This document shows, one piece after another, positions 53,700 to 63,074 of a stretch of 64,000 nucleotides of DNA. The first letter of the stretch is position 1. Every line of letters starts with the position of its first letter. A program made the translations under genes and the position numbers. The notes beneath the pieces are model-generated. The model was not told the DNA's origin. It saw nothing but the letters and a program-made list of their open reading frames with translations, and made no database searches. The stretch lies in contig JALHOT010000003.1 of the NCBI GenBank assembly GCA_022842845.1, positions 1 through 64,000 on the forward strand, read 5' to 3'. The DNA comes from Cyclobacteriaceae bacterium. GTDB lineage: Bacteria > Bacteroidota > Bacteroidia > Cytophagales > Cyclobacteriaceae.

Positions 53700-54143
53700 T
53701 TATTTCACGCGAATGCTCGTCTTCAGCACTTTCTTCTCATCTTTTGGCAAGGTGAGTAATAAAACGCCATTGGTGTAAGCCGCTTCTATCTTGTTCACAT
53801 CAATATTGTCTGGCAGTGTAAAAGTTCTGCTGAAGGTGCCATAGCTGCTTTCGATAGAGCGGAAGTTATTCTCCTTCTTATCCTGGCTGTATTTACGCTC
53901 ACCGCTAACGGTTAAGCGATCTTCATTCAAATCGATTTTAAAATGGTCTTTATCCATACCGGGCACGGCTACATGCAGTTCAAAAGCTTTCTCATCTTCA
54001 AACACATCTACCTTGGGCACAAAAGAGTAAGCGGTAGAACCACCGGTGCGGGCCACTGATTCGTTAAAGAAACGATCGATTACGTTACTGAAAGAAGTGG
54101 GCACATAATCATTTACCACTGCGTTATACTTAATAAGGCTCAT
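53700..54143 (-). CDS. Small heat-shock protein (Hsp20/alpha-crystallin)
   Basis: A 147-residue protein with a short N-terminal region and the alpha-crystallin domain at about 42-140: VDVFEDEKAFELHVAVPGMDKDHFKIDL, RLTVSGERK, the conserved GTFSRTFTLPDNID and the closing NGVLLLTLPKDEK (GxLxLxxPK motif). The C-terminal KTSIRVK contains the IxI/V-type tail motif for oligomer assembly. It is an ATP-independent chaperone. It is monocistronic and ends at its own terminator. A palindrome 109 bases upstream of the start may be its operator. Confidence 0.93.
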   Translation of the reverse strand: MSLIKYNAVVNDYVPTSFSNVIDRFFNESVARTGGSTAYSFVPKVDVFEDEKAFELHVAVPGMDKDHFKIDLNEDRLTVSGERKYSQDKKENNFRSIESSYGTFSRTFTLPDNIDVNKIEAAYTNGVLLLTLPKDEKKVLKTSIRVK

Positions 54144-54374
54144 AATTGTATTGTTTTAGTTTTTAAATCCCTTTACGCTCTATTCAGGGAAATCCGTGCC
54201 GAGGCTATTTTTGTGTCATTGTGTCACTTAAAAACGCAAGTTTTATCCATTATAATGACATATAGTCATTATTTCAACCTATTGAGACTACCTTTGACAG
54301 TTTATGCACTAGAAAGCAGCCTGCGCTTCGCTTGAAAAATATAGCGATATATCCAAGCTGACTACTACTTGCTA
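54144..54374. promoter_or_regulatory. hsp20 upstream region with 21-bp palindrome
   Basis: At 54252-54272 ATAATGAC-atata-GTCATTAT is a perfect 8-bp inverted repeat with a 5-bp centre, placed between hsp20 and the following LuxR-type gene. It may be a repressor or activator site for either gene. CIRCE-type boxes (TTAGCACTC) are not seen. Confidence 0.45.
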
Positions 54375-54545
54375 ATGGGAATGATACATCTTGAATTGTA
54401 TCAGTTCCCGGAAGCACTGTTTGCCTTAGAACAAGTCAAAGGCGTTACTGAAACTGCCCCTGAGGCTTATGCCCTGTGTGGACTTGTACTGCTCAACAAT
54501 ATTCTAAAACTCATTACTCAAAATGAATGTCTAGACAAGGATTAA
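54375..54545 (+). CDS. Possible 56-residue small protein
   Basis: A frame from ATG 54375 (or a second ATG at 54381) reads MGMIHLELYQFPEALFALEQ... and ends ITQNECLDKD. Codon use is protein-like and the sequence is amphipathic helical, recalling a single TPR-like hairpin. There is no recognised family. It precedes the LuxR-type gene by 99 bases and could be a small partner protein or a remnant. Confidence 0.35.
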   Translation: MGMIHLELYQFPEALFALEQVKGVTETAPEAYALCGLVLLNNILKLITQNECLDKD

Positions 54546-54644
54546 CCTACCATAGTTCAATTACAGGCAGTAAAATTTTTCTATCACAATGAGGGACTTT
54601 TTACTGCATTAATGCACTAAGAAGAGACAAAAACCTTTACAGTT

Positions 54645-54878
54645 ATGAAAACCCTTATTACCGTTCGCGAACAAGAAATATTAAGATTAATGGCCCAGGG
54701 CATGAGCTCCAAAACTATAGCCGATGTGTTGAACCTGAGTTTCCATACGGTGCAAACCCAGCGCAAAAATATTTTGCGCAAACTGAATGAAAACAGAACC
54801 ATTAGGGCAATGGCTACCCATGTAGGTATTATCCCCGTAAATAAAATGCAAACGTCTTTATGCAGCATGCCTGAATAA
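54645..54878 (+). CDS. LuxR-type helix-turn-helix protein (no sensor domain)
   Basis: A 77-residue protein consisting of little more than a GerE/LuxR DNA-binding domain: TVREQEILRLMAQGMSSKTIADVLNLSFHTVQTQRKNILRKLNENR is the full HTH with the recognition helix in HTVQTQRKNI. The usual N-terminal receiver or ligand domain is missing. It precedes the three surface-protein genes by about 120 bases and may regulate them. It could also be a trimmed regulator; its upstream region shows no receiver remnant. Confidence 0.8.
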   Translation: MKTLITVREQEILRLMAQGMSSKTIADVLNLSFHTVQTQRKNILRKLNENRTIRAMATHVGIIPVNKMQTSLCSMPE

Positions 54879-54996
54879 ACGCCTGAGGCTGTCCATTCAT
54901 TAAAAAGGCGCTTTGGTAAAGTTATGGCAGGCAAAACTTGTGGTATAGCCCCGGCTTAGGTTACTTTGGTCGTTGATTTACCCATCCAAGACCTAA

Positions 54997-57309
54997 GTGA
55001 CCATGAGCAAAGTTCTGTTTTCTTGTTTACTGCTATCCATAGCCAGCTTTTCCTACGCACAAAATAAATCCCTCGGGGTGGGTGTTGCCACGCCTAACCC
55101 CAATGCGGCCCTGCATGTAGAATCGCCCACGGGCAACCAAGGTGCCATTATGCCACGCCTCACTACGGCCCAACGCAATGCGATGAGCGCCATTTTGGGT
55201 GCCACTGATGCGGGGTTGCTGTTGTACGACAATAATGAAAAGGTATTATACATTTGGAATGGCAATGCCTGGGAAAGTTCTGCCAAAATTCGTTACCCCC
55301 AAGTAGATACGATATCTACGCTCCCTCCCAATGGTAATGCCCTACGCATTGTATACAACGGAACTGATGTGGGCAATTTTGGGGTGGCCCATTTCGAAAA
55401 CATGAACCCTAACTCTGGCTTTTCAGCCATTTTTGGAAGAACGAACAGCGCCACCAATGGAGCGGCTGATTTTATGGTGAGCAATCCCGCCAATACCAAC
55501 GATGCGGTAGGGGCAACCACCAATGCCCTCAATGGTCGTGCGGGTGCCTTCAACCTCAACAATGCCGGCAGCCGTAATCACGCCTTGTATGCACAAAGTA
55601 ACGGTGACTCTACCGGTTCGGCCGTGCACGGTAATAACATTGGCAATGGTTTTGGTGTCTTTGGTAAATCTGCCGGAACTAAGTTTGCCTCAGCAGCCGT
55701 CTACGGTGAGCATATAGGTACAGGCGATGCAGCCGGTGCTTTCCGGATTAATAATCCTGCCAATACTTACTCCGCCCTTTATGGAGAAACCAATGGTAGC
55801 GGCCCCGCCATTTTCGGTAATCAATTGGGCCTAGGCCGCGCAGGCCAATTCCAAATTGGCAACGCAACCAATACCAACGCTGCCTTGCGAGGTTTTACTT
55901 CTGGCTTAGGTAATGCAGGTTTCTTTACGATTAATAACGTGGCCAATGACAGCTCTGCCCTCTACATCACCACCAATGGCACCGGTAATGCCATCACCGC
56001 AAATGCACCGATACAGGCAACTCAATTCATTGGAGATGGTAGTTTGTTAACCAATGTTGGTGGTGGCGGTTTTACGCTCCCAAGGGTTGATAGCATCAGC
56101 AACGCCACTGGAACAACCGATATTTTCGCCTTGAAATATAACAATGCTGAAAGCAAGCGCGTGCTACGGGTGGAGAACCTGAACCGCAGCAATGGCAGCA
56201 GCGCGGTAAGTATTAGTAATAATGGCAGCGGCTTGGGCTTGTATGTACAAAACAGTAACGATTCCAGCGCAGTGAGCAGCGTATTCGTGACCAATAACAG
56301 CAATAACATTAATGCCAACCCTGGCCCCGTCAGTATTTATGGTGAGTCTACAGGTACAGCAGGAGCGGCAGGTTCCTTCCGCGTTTTCAACAAGAGCAAC
56401 AATAAAGCTGCCGTGTATGCAGAAACTGCGGGAACTGGTAATAGCGTTTTTGCCAGACACAGCGGTGCGGATGGCCATGCCGGCTATTTCTGGGTTGCCG
56501 ATACAACGAATTTCTCTAACCCGGTGCGGGCTCAAACAGATGGTACGGGCTCAGCTGTTCGCCTGGAGGTGACCAACCCTAATAACACCAGCGCTGCCTT
56601 GCAAATTAATCATTATGGTTTGGGGCAGGCTATCAATGCTGTGAAAACCAATGACGGAGGCGTGGCTAACTTTCAGATTACTGACCCTAACAACAACAAC
56701 AATGTGTTGGACCTCAGTACTAGTGGTAATGGTTATGCCCTGAGTGCCACTACTTCAGGTGGGCAAAGGGCTGCATATTTTTCGGCTAATAACCCACTGA
56801 GCACCGGTCCTGCTGTATCGATTAACAGTCTTGCTCTGGTAGATGCGTTGGAAGTATATGGTTATGGACAAGGAAGAGCCGCCACCTTTATGGCAGATTC
56901 GGCCGCAGAAGCAGTGCAGGTGAGAACCGATGGCCCCAATACCCGAGGCGCCACTTTTTTGGTAAACAATCCGAGCAATGCGCAGCCAGTTATTTATAGT
57001 CAGAGCATTGGTACTGGTCCAGCCATAGAGCTGAGCCAGTTTAACAATGGTGCTGCCCTGAGCATTACACAAGGAGGTTTGCGCTATAATGTGCTGGAGC
57101 CCGCCTCTCCAGGAGCAATTTTTGACCGCTCAACCATCTACAAGCTGACACAAAGCGGCTCTTACACTATAAATTGGCCTGTTAATTTGGGGGATGCTTT
57201 CTATGTGTATAATGATTCTGGGGATTCTGTTTTTATACACGGCAACGAAGTAGTCTTCGGTTTTTCAGCACTATTTGTTTACATGGGCAGCAGTTGGGTG
57301 AAGTTCTAG
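54997..57309 (+). CDS. Exported tail-fibre-like repeat protein, paralogue 1
   Basis: A 770-residue protein with signal peptide ending SFSYA. The head SLGVGVATPNPNAALHVESP and IMPRLTTAQRNAM is the N-terminal pattern of Bacteroidota fibre-like surface proteins. Then come repeats of about 35 residues rich in Asn, Gly and Ala (TNGTGNAITANAPI, FIGDGSLLTNV, NPANTYSALYGETNGSG), like the shafts of phage tail fibres. The C-terminal 75 residues form a separate beta-domain ending in FVYMGSSWVKF. No T9SS sorting domain is seen. About the first 400 residues nearly match the next paralogue. Confidence 0.75.
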   Translation: MTMSKVLFSCLLLSIASFSYAQNKSLGVGVATPNPNAALHVESPTGNQGAIMPRLTTAQRNAMSAILGATDAGLLLYDNNEKVLYIWNGNAWESSAKIRYPQVDTISTLPPNGNALRIVYNGTDVGNFGVAHFENMNPNSGFSAIFGRTNSATNGAADFMVSNPANTNDAVGATTNALNGRAGAFNLNNAGSRNHALYAQSNGDSTGSAVHGNNIGNGFGVFGKSAGTKFASAAVYGEHIGTGDAAGAFRINNPANTYSALYGETNGSGPAIFGNQLGLGRAGQFQIGNATNTNAALRGFTSGLGNAGFFTINNVANDSSALYITTNGTGNAITANAPIQATQFIGDGSLLTNVGGGGFTLPRVDSISNATGTTDIFALKYNNAESKRVLRVENLNRSNGSSAVSISNNGSGLGLYVQNSNDSSAVSSVFVTNNSNNINANPGPVSIYGESTGTAGAAGSFRVFNKSNNKAAVYAETAGTGNSVFARHSGADGHAGYFWVADTTNFSNPVRAQTDGTGSAVRLEVTNPNNTSAALQINHYGLGQAINAVKTNDGGVANFQITDPNNNNNVLDLSTSGNGYALSATTSGGQRAAYFSANNPLSTGPAVSINSLALVDALEVYGYGQGRAATFMADSAAEAVQVRTDGPNTRGATFLVNNPSNAQPVIYSQSIGTGPAIELSQFNNGAALSITQGGLRYNVLEPASPGAIFDRSTIYKLTQSGSYTINWPVNLGDAFYVYNDSGDSVFIHGNEVVFGFSALFVYMGSSWVKF

Positions 57310-57335
57310 GCTGGATATATAATTTCGATTTTCAA

Positions 57336-57366
57336 AGCCTCAGCTACGTGCTGGGGCTTTTGTTTT
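57336..57366 (+). terminator. Intrinsic terminator after paralogue 1
   Basis: agcctcagc-tacgt-gctggggct, a stem with one G-U pair, is followed by TTTTGTTTTT. It lies 27 bases after the stop, so the three fibre-like genes are transcribed separately. Confidence 0.85.
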
Positions 57367-57538
57367 TAATATCGATGTATCCCTGAATCCAGCCAAAAAA
57401 TAAAAGCTGATAACCCCTATGGGTTCGTTGGCGCTCAAATACATACCCAAAGTCCGGTATTCTGCATAAAAAAGCCAGTGCAACGAGGACTATCTTCAAT
57501 TGCATCGATTATATTTCTAGCCAGTTTGCTTTAACACT

Positions 57539-59755
57539 ATGCCCATGAATAGAATTATTATCCTCGCTTTGTTTGCCCTCTTTGCAGCAAGCGCCCAAGC
57601 ACAAAACAAATCGCTGGGTGTCGGCACTGCCACCCCTAACCCCAATGCAGCTTTGCATGTGGAATCGCCTACAGGCAACCAGGGTGCCATTATGCCCCGC
57701 CTGAGCACCGCACAACGCACGGCCATGGCTGGCATTTTAGGAGCGGCTGATGCCGGCATGCTTTTATACGACAATGACCTGAAAGGACTCTATATCTGGA
57801 ATGGTACCGCTTGGGAAAGCTCGGCCAAAATACGTTACCCACAAGTTGATACCGTTACCTCTATACCCCCCAATGGCAATGCCTTGCGCATTGTATACAA
57901 CAGTACTGACGTGGGCAATTTTGGGGTGGCCCACTTTGAAAATAGAAACCCTAACTCCGGTTTCTCCGCCATCTTTGGGCGTACCAACAGTGCCACTAAC
58001 GGTGCAGCTGATTTTATGGTGAGCAACCCAGCTAATACCAACGATGCGGTAGGGGCAACCACCAATGCCCTTAATGGTCGTGCAGGTGCCTTCTCTCTCA
58101 ACAATGCCGGCAGCCGCAACCATGCCTTATTTGCGCAGAGCAACGGTGACTCTACCGGTTCGGCTATTCATGGTAATAACATCGGTAATGGCTTTGGGGT
58201 ATTTGGTAAGTCTGCCGGTACTAAGTTTGCCTCTGCGGCTGTATATGGCGAACATGTGGGCACAGGCGATGCAGCCGGTGCTTTTCGTATTAACAATCCA
58301 GCCAATACTTACGCTGCTCTCTATGGAGAAACCAACGGTAGCGGTTCTGCCCTCTTTGCCAATAACCTGGGCACAGGCCGTGCCGGGCAAATTCAGATTA
58401 ATAACCCTACCAACGCCAGTGCCGCCTTGCGCGCCTTTACCAATGGCCGAGGTAATGCCGGGTTCTTTACTATTAACAACGTGACGAACGATAGTTCAGC
58501 CCTCTATATCACCACCAATGGAACAGGTAATGCCATCACAGCGAATGCACCGATACAGGCAACTCAATTTATCGGGGATGGTAGCTTACTTACCAATGTC
58601 GGTAGTGGAGGGTTTATACTTCCTAGAGTCGATAGCATCACCACGGCCACAGGAACAACTGACCTTTTTGCGCTGAAGTATAATAATGCAGAAAACAAGC
58701 GGATACTGCGGGTCGAAAATTTAAGCACCACCAACGGAAGCAGCGCAGTAAGTATACAGAACAACGGTACTGGTATAGGTATTTTTTCAAGAGTCAATAA
58801 TGCTGCCGCTGGTTCTACCGCGATATATGGAACTACCAACTCAAATCTTGGTGGCGCAGTGGCTCCTGTAGGGGTTTATGGGGAGTCCACCGGTACCGGT
58901 TCTTTGGCAGCCTCTTTCCGTGTGAACAACGCTGGAAATACTTTTCCAGCAGTCTTTGCTGAAACCAATGGATCTGGTCCTACTATCAGGGCTCGCAATA
59001 TTGGAAGTACTAATGGTTTTGCAGGATTGTTTTCCAATGACAGCACAGGCAACCTTTTCCCTGCCATACAGGCTTCTACCAGAGGGCAGGCACCGGGTGT
59101 ACGGGTTTTGCAAAACAGCACCAGTTTTGGTTCTGGTGTAGATGTAATCCTCCAAAATCCGAGTGGTAATGGCTTTGGTGTTAGTGTTAATCAGCAAGGT
59201 ATTGCCAGTGCTGGTGAGTTTACCATTAACAATGGCTCTAGCAATGCCAATGCTATCAATGCCACTACCAATGGTACAGGTAACGCCATGAGCGCTGTTA
59301 ACAGCGGAACAGGTTTTGGACTTTATGCGCGCGCTTTAGGAGCTACCGATGCGATTTATGCTACCAAACAAGCTGGTGATGGCACCGGTAGTGCCGGTAA
59401 TTTTGACAACCAGGAAAGTGGAAATAATGCCTCTACCCTCTTTGCCATGACCAATGCATCTGGTGGCTCTGCTATAGGGGCCATTAACTCTGCCAATGGT
59501 AATGCATTCACGATTTTTCAAGGAGGTATGAGAGTTTCAACTCACGTTCTTACCGGGGGTGGAGACATTAACGTACGGGCAGTTGCTTACACAGTCGATG
59601 CAGATGTCTACGCATTTACCATCCCGTTAAATGAAGGAGATATCTTTTATTTTTATAATATTGGGGCATCAAATGCGACAGTGGAGTCTTTTACAATCGT
59701 GCCTGACGAGATGTTGCAACTCATTTACTTAGGCGGTGTATTAAGACGCTTCTAG
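57539..59755 (+). CDS. Exported tail-fibre-like repeat protein, paralogue 2
   Basis: A 738-residue protein with signal peptide (MNRIIILALFALFAASAQA). It nearly duplicates paralogue 1 over the first 400 residues, from SLGVGTATPNPNAALHVESP to LRVENL, then diverges into other repeats (TGNAMSAVNSGTGFGLYARA). It ends in a different C-terminal beta-domain (YTVDADVYAFTIPLNEGDIFYFYN ... YLGGVLRRF). The shared head with variable tails suggests recent duplication or gene conversion and diversification of the binding end. It is probably a surface or secreted fibre. Confidence 0.75.
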   Translation: MPMNRIIILALFALFAASAQAQNKSLGVGTATPNPNAALHVESPTGNQGAIMPRLSTAQRTAMAGILGAADAGMLLYDNDLKGLYIWNGTAWESSAKIRYPQVDTVTSIPPNGNALRIVYNSTDVGNFGVAHFENRNPNSGFSAIFGRTNSATNGAADFMVSNPANTNDAVGATTNALNGRAGAFSLNNAGSRNHALFAQSNGDSTGSAIHGNNIGNGFGVFGKSAGTKFASAAVYGEHVGTGDAAGAFRINNPANTYAALYGETNGSGSALFANNLGTGRAGQIQINNPTNASAALRAFTNGRGNAGFFTINNVTNDSSALYITTNGTGNAITANAPIQATQFIGDGSLLTNVGSGGFILPRVDSITTATGTTDLFALKYNNAENKRILRVENLSTTNGSSAVSIQNNGTGIGIFSRVNNAAAGSTAIYGTTNSNLGGAVAPVGVYGESTGTGSLAASFRVNNAGNTFPAVFAETNGSGPTIRARNIGSTNGFAGLFSNDSTGNLFPAIQASTRGQAPGVRVLQNSTSFGSGVDVILQNPSGNGFGVSVNQQGIASAGEFTINNGSSNANAINATTNGTGNAMSAVNSGTGFGLYARALGATDAIYATKQAGDGTGSAGNFDNQESGNNASTLFAMTNASGGSAIGAINSANGNAFTIFQGGMRVSTHVLTGGGDINVRAVAYTVDADVYAFTIPLNEGDIFYFYNIGASNATVESFTIVPDEMLQLIYLGGVLRRF

Positions 59756-59822
59756 ATTAGAGCGAGACGAAACGACACCATGCTCTCCCGAATTTGCAAT
59801 TCGGCAGACAACTTAATAGCAA

Positions 59823-59852
59823 AGGTCGCAGCATCATGCTGCGACCTTTTTC
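59823..59852 (+). terminator. Intrinsic terminator after paralogue 2
   Basis: aggtcgcagca-tca-tgctgcgacct is an 11-bp perfect stem followed by TTTTTCT. It lies 68 bases after the stop. Confidence 0.9.
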
Positions 59853-60201
59853 TATTCTATTAAGGCACACTATATATTCAATTAAATCTATCAGCACTTT
59901 GTGAAGATACAGTTGACGTTGTTTTTCTTTATATGCTGAGCGTGTTCGGGGCTCCGTTGTACGAACTGCAGGTTGATAAACTCCTTCTTACTGACTCAAA
60001 TGCATGTGTGGGTGGCTATATAGCTTGAATGACCTTACCCGCGCTTTGTGCGAGCGGCCAATACATTATTATGTTGTACAGACGCAGCTCGAGGGCGCTT
60101 GACTCACCAAACTATAGACACAAATACTGATCACGCTCCACTAATTGTGCAATTGCTTTTAATGCTGAATAGTCCGAAATTAGCAATCTTAAAATCTGTC
60201 T
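59853..60201. other. Upstream region of paralogue 3
   Basis: A 349-bp noncoding stretch that must contain the promoter of the third fibre gene. A 66-codon frame (60048-60248) overlaps the signal peptide in another frame and looks spurious. No palindrome or RNA gene is recognised. Confidence 0.35.
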
Positions 60202-62997
60202 ATGAAAAAGTACTTGCCGCAAGTCCTCGTCTTGCTACTCATGTATAGTCCTGTGTTCGCACAGAATAAAAGTTTAGGCGTAGGCACCGCCACGCCTAAT
60301 CCTAATGCCGCTTTACATGTAGAATCGCCCACCAATAACCAGGGCATCATCATCCCACGGTTATCGACTGCCCAAAGAAGTGCTTTTACAGCAGCCCTGG
60401 GTACCGGAGATACAGGCCTTATTGTATTTGATACCGATCTGCGTGCCCTGGCCATTTGGAATGGTGGTGCCTGGGACATCGGCAGTAAGGTGGGGGCACC
60501 CATCAACATTAACAACGCAGCCGCTACCGGCAATGCAGGCACTTTTACCATCGCCAATGCCGGCAATAACGATGTGGCTATTAACGGGACCACTACTGGT
60601 ACAGGCCACGCTGGTTATTTTGAAATAAACAATGCAAGCAATGCCAATGCTGCCCTTTTTGTAGGCACCAACGGAAGCGGTAATGCGATTACCGCCAATG
60701 GTACCATTCAGGCAAGTTCCTTTGTGGGCGATGGCAGTGCGCTTACCGGCATTCCAGGTTTTACGTTGCCCTATTCTCAAAATATTGCCAGTCCTGGCTC
60801 TCTCTTCTCATTGGCTAACTCGGGTACAGGCATAACTTCTATACTAGAAATTACCAACCCTGCCAATACCAATTTTGCATTAGCAGCCGCAACCAATGGT
60901 ACCGGTGGCTCCGCAGATTTTTCAATCAACAATGTTGCAAACTCTTCTCCGGTAGTTAGCATCTCCACCAATGGTACCGGCCCGGCCATTTCTGCTGTTG
61001 GTGACATCATTGCCACTGGTTTTATTGGAGACGGCAGCGGTTTGACCGGACTCCCTCCCGGATTTGTATTGCCATATTCGAATTCACTTGATCAGCCTGG
61101 TTATCTTTTTTCTCTTTCTAACACAAATCCATCTAACGGAACTACGCGGTTCGAATCTGCTGGTTCAGGTTCATACACAACAGAGATTTACTCCTCGGGC
61201 TTAGGTCCATTGCTTGCCCAAAACACTGGCTCTACAGGTTCTGCAGGCGTATTTACCAGCAATGCCAACACAGCGGCCGTGCAGATTTCTAATGCTGGTG
61301 GTCAGGCTTTGTCTGCCATAAATTCCAGCACCACAGGTCCTGCTGCTGAAATTTCTTTAACTGACCCAGGTGCCTCCACACCCACACTTTTGGTAAACAA
61401 TGCGGGCAGTGGTTATGCCATTACAGCCAATGCTCCGATTCAGGCCACTAGCTTTATTGGCGATGGCAGTTTGCTAACAGGTTTGCCCTCTGGCTTAACA
61501 CTTCCTTACACCAATACCGTTAGCAATGGAGCTACTCTTTTCAATGTTAGCAATACCGGTAGCGGGCGCGTGGCAGACTTCCGCATTAACAATGCCAGCA
61601 GCCCACAAAATGCATTGTACACCGAAACCAATGGAACCGGTCGCTCGGCTGATATACGTATTACAAACCCAGCTAGTACATCAGATGCGCTCGCGGCCAT
61701 TACCTTCGGCACAGGCAATGCTTTTACTGCCATTACAGAGGGTTCTGGTGGGGCAGCTCAACTAACAGTCAATAGCCCAGTTAATTCAGCTCCTGTTTTA
61801 CAAATAACGCATGCTGGCACTGGCAATGCCATTAACGCCAACGCACCCATACAGGCCACTAGCTTTATTGGCGATGGCAGCGGGCTTACTAATCTACCCA
61901 ATACTGGTTGGGCAATCGGTGGCAATGCCGGTACTACACCCGGTACTGATTTTATCGGAACCAGCGATGCGCAGGATGTGGTATTCAAAGCCAATAATGC
62001 CGAAGCAATACGAATTCTTACTTCCGGACAAGTAGGCATAGGCTCCACGCCCATATCCGCTCAGCTGGATGTGTCCAGTGCCACTAACATCATTGGTATC
62101 CATGCTGCCACTACTGCCCCTAGTGCAGTTCAAAACAGAGGGCTACAAGCAGATGCTGCTGGATCAACTGGCCAAAACATAGGTGTATATAGTACAGGTT
62201 ATATTGACGGTTCGAACGGAGCCATAGGTGTGTACGGAGAGGCCATCGGCAATGGCACCAGTGATGCCTATGGGTTATACGGGGTAACAAACAATTTTAC
62301 GGCCACCACCGGAAAGACCTATGGCGTATACGCTTCTGCGGAAAACGGCTCTACTAACTGGGCCGGCTACTTTAACAGTGGCAACGTACACATTAAAAAT
62401 GCGCTTTCGGTAGGTGCTACCGATGGCACTTTTGGTACTGCCGGAGAGGTGCTTACTTCTCAAGGAAGTGGTGCGGCTCCTATATGGGCCCCCTTGTTGC
62501 CCTACACTATCAACACAGCCTCTGCCGGTACGCTGCTGGATGTGACAAATTCTTCTGGTGGTATGGCTGCCTCTTTCACCTCTTCTAATGGCTCACAATC
62601 CTTATATGTACTGAATACGGGATCAGGCCGCGCAGGCATGTTTAACGGAAGCCCCAATGCAGAGGGGGTATTAACCTCCCAGAGTGGTGGTGCCGGAGCA
62701 GCACTCTCGCTATTTCACCTCGCTAATGGATATGCCATTGATATCCAATCGGGTGGATTGAGGTTATCCAATACTACTGTCGTAGCCCCCACTACCATCA
62801 CCACAAAAGCAATTTTATATCGCGTAACTGGTTCCGGTAATGTGAACCTGATAGGGGGTGCTCAGATTGGAGAAACCTGCTGGGTATCTAATGAAACCGC
62901 CACAGCTATTGACATTAACGGTGTTATTGGAGCCGTGGGACCCAACACTATCAGACAATTTGTATTCATTGGTAGTGGATGGAGAATCGTTAACTAA
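60202..62997 (+). CDS. Exported tail-fibre-like repeat protein, paralogue 3
   Basis: A 931-residue protein with signal peptide ending SPVFA. It shares the head SLGVGTATPNPNAALHVESP and PRLSTAQRSAF, then carries four cassettes of the form TNGxGNAITAN, PIQATSFIGDGS, LLTGLP or LTNLP, each followed by LPYxN. A section near residues 600-740 (AEAIRILTSGQVGIGSTPISAQLDVSS) resembles the tail-fibre and endosialidase-chaperone linker style. It has its own C-terminal beta-domain ending FIGSGWRIVN. Only the head and cassettes match the two upstream paralogues, so it separated earlier. Confidence 0.75.
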   Translation: MKKYLPQVLVLLLMYSPVFAQNKSLGVGTATPNPNAALHVESPTNNQGIIIPRLSTAQRSAFTAALGTGDTGLIVFDTDLRALAIWNGGAWDIGSKVGAPININNAAATGNAGTFTIANAGNNDVAINGTTTGTGHAGYFEINNASNANAALFVGTNGSGNAITANGTIQASSFVGDGSALTGIPGFTLPYSQNIASPGSLFSLANSGTGITSILEITNPANTNFALAAATNGTGGSADFSINNVANSSPVVSISTNGTGPAISAVGDIIATGFIGDGSGLTGLPPGFVLPYSNSLDQPGYLFSLSNTNPSNGTTRFESAGSGSYTTEIYSSGLGPLLAQNTGSTGSAGVFTSNANTAAVQISNAGGQALSAINSSTTGPAAEISLTDPGASTPTLLVNNAGSGYAITANAPIQATSFIGDGSLLTGLPSGLTLPYTNTVSNGATLFNVSNTGSGRVADFRINNASSPQNALYTETNGTGRSADIRITNPASTSDALAAITFGTGNAFTAITEGSGGAAQLTVNSPVNSAPVLQITHAGTGNAINANAPIQATSFIGDGSGLTNLPNTGWAIGGNAGTTPGTDFIGTSDAQDVVFKANNAEAIRILTSGQVGIGSTPISAQLDVSSATNIIGIHAATTAPSAVQNRGLQADAAGSTGQNIGVYSTGYIDGSNGAIGVYGEAIGNGTSDAYGLYGVTNNFTATTGKTYGVYASAENGSTNWAGYFNSGNVHIKNALSVGATDGTFGTAGEVLTSQGSGAAPIWAPLLPYTINTASAGTLLDVTNSSGGMAASFTSSNGSQSLYVLNTGSGRAGMFNGSPNAEGVLTSQSGGAGAALSLFHLANGYAIDIQSGGLRLSNTTVVAPTTITTKAILYRVTGSGNVNLIGGAQIGETCWVSNETATAIDINGVIGAVGPNTIRQFVFIGSGWRIVN

Positions 62998-63074
62998 TTA
63001 GTCAAATACTCAAAAGCAGGTATTGATTGTTTAGACTTTTAAGAAGAACTTGTCCCATTATTAATGGCTTTATC

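Noticed and set aside
55053-62463. Many antisense open frames of 70-140 codons opposite the fibre-like genes
   Set aside because: They mirror the low-complexity Gly/Ala/Asn repeats of the sense genes and lack promoters, ribosome sites and recognisable domains.
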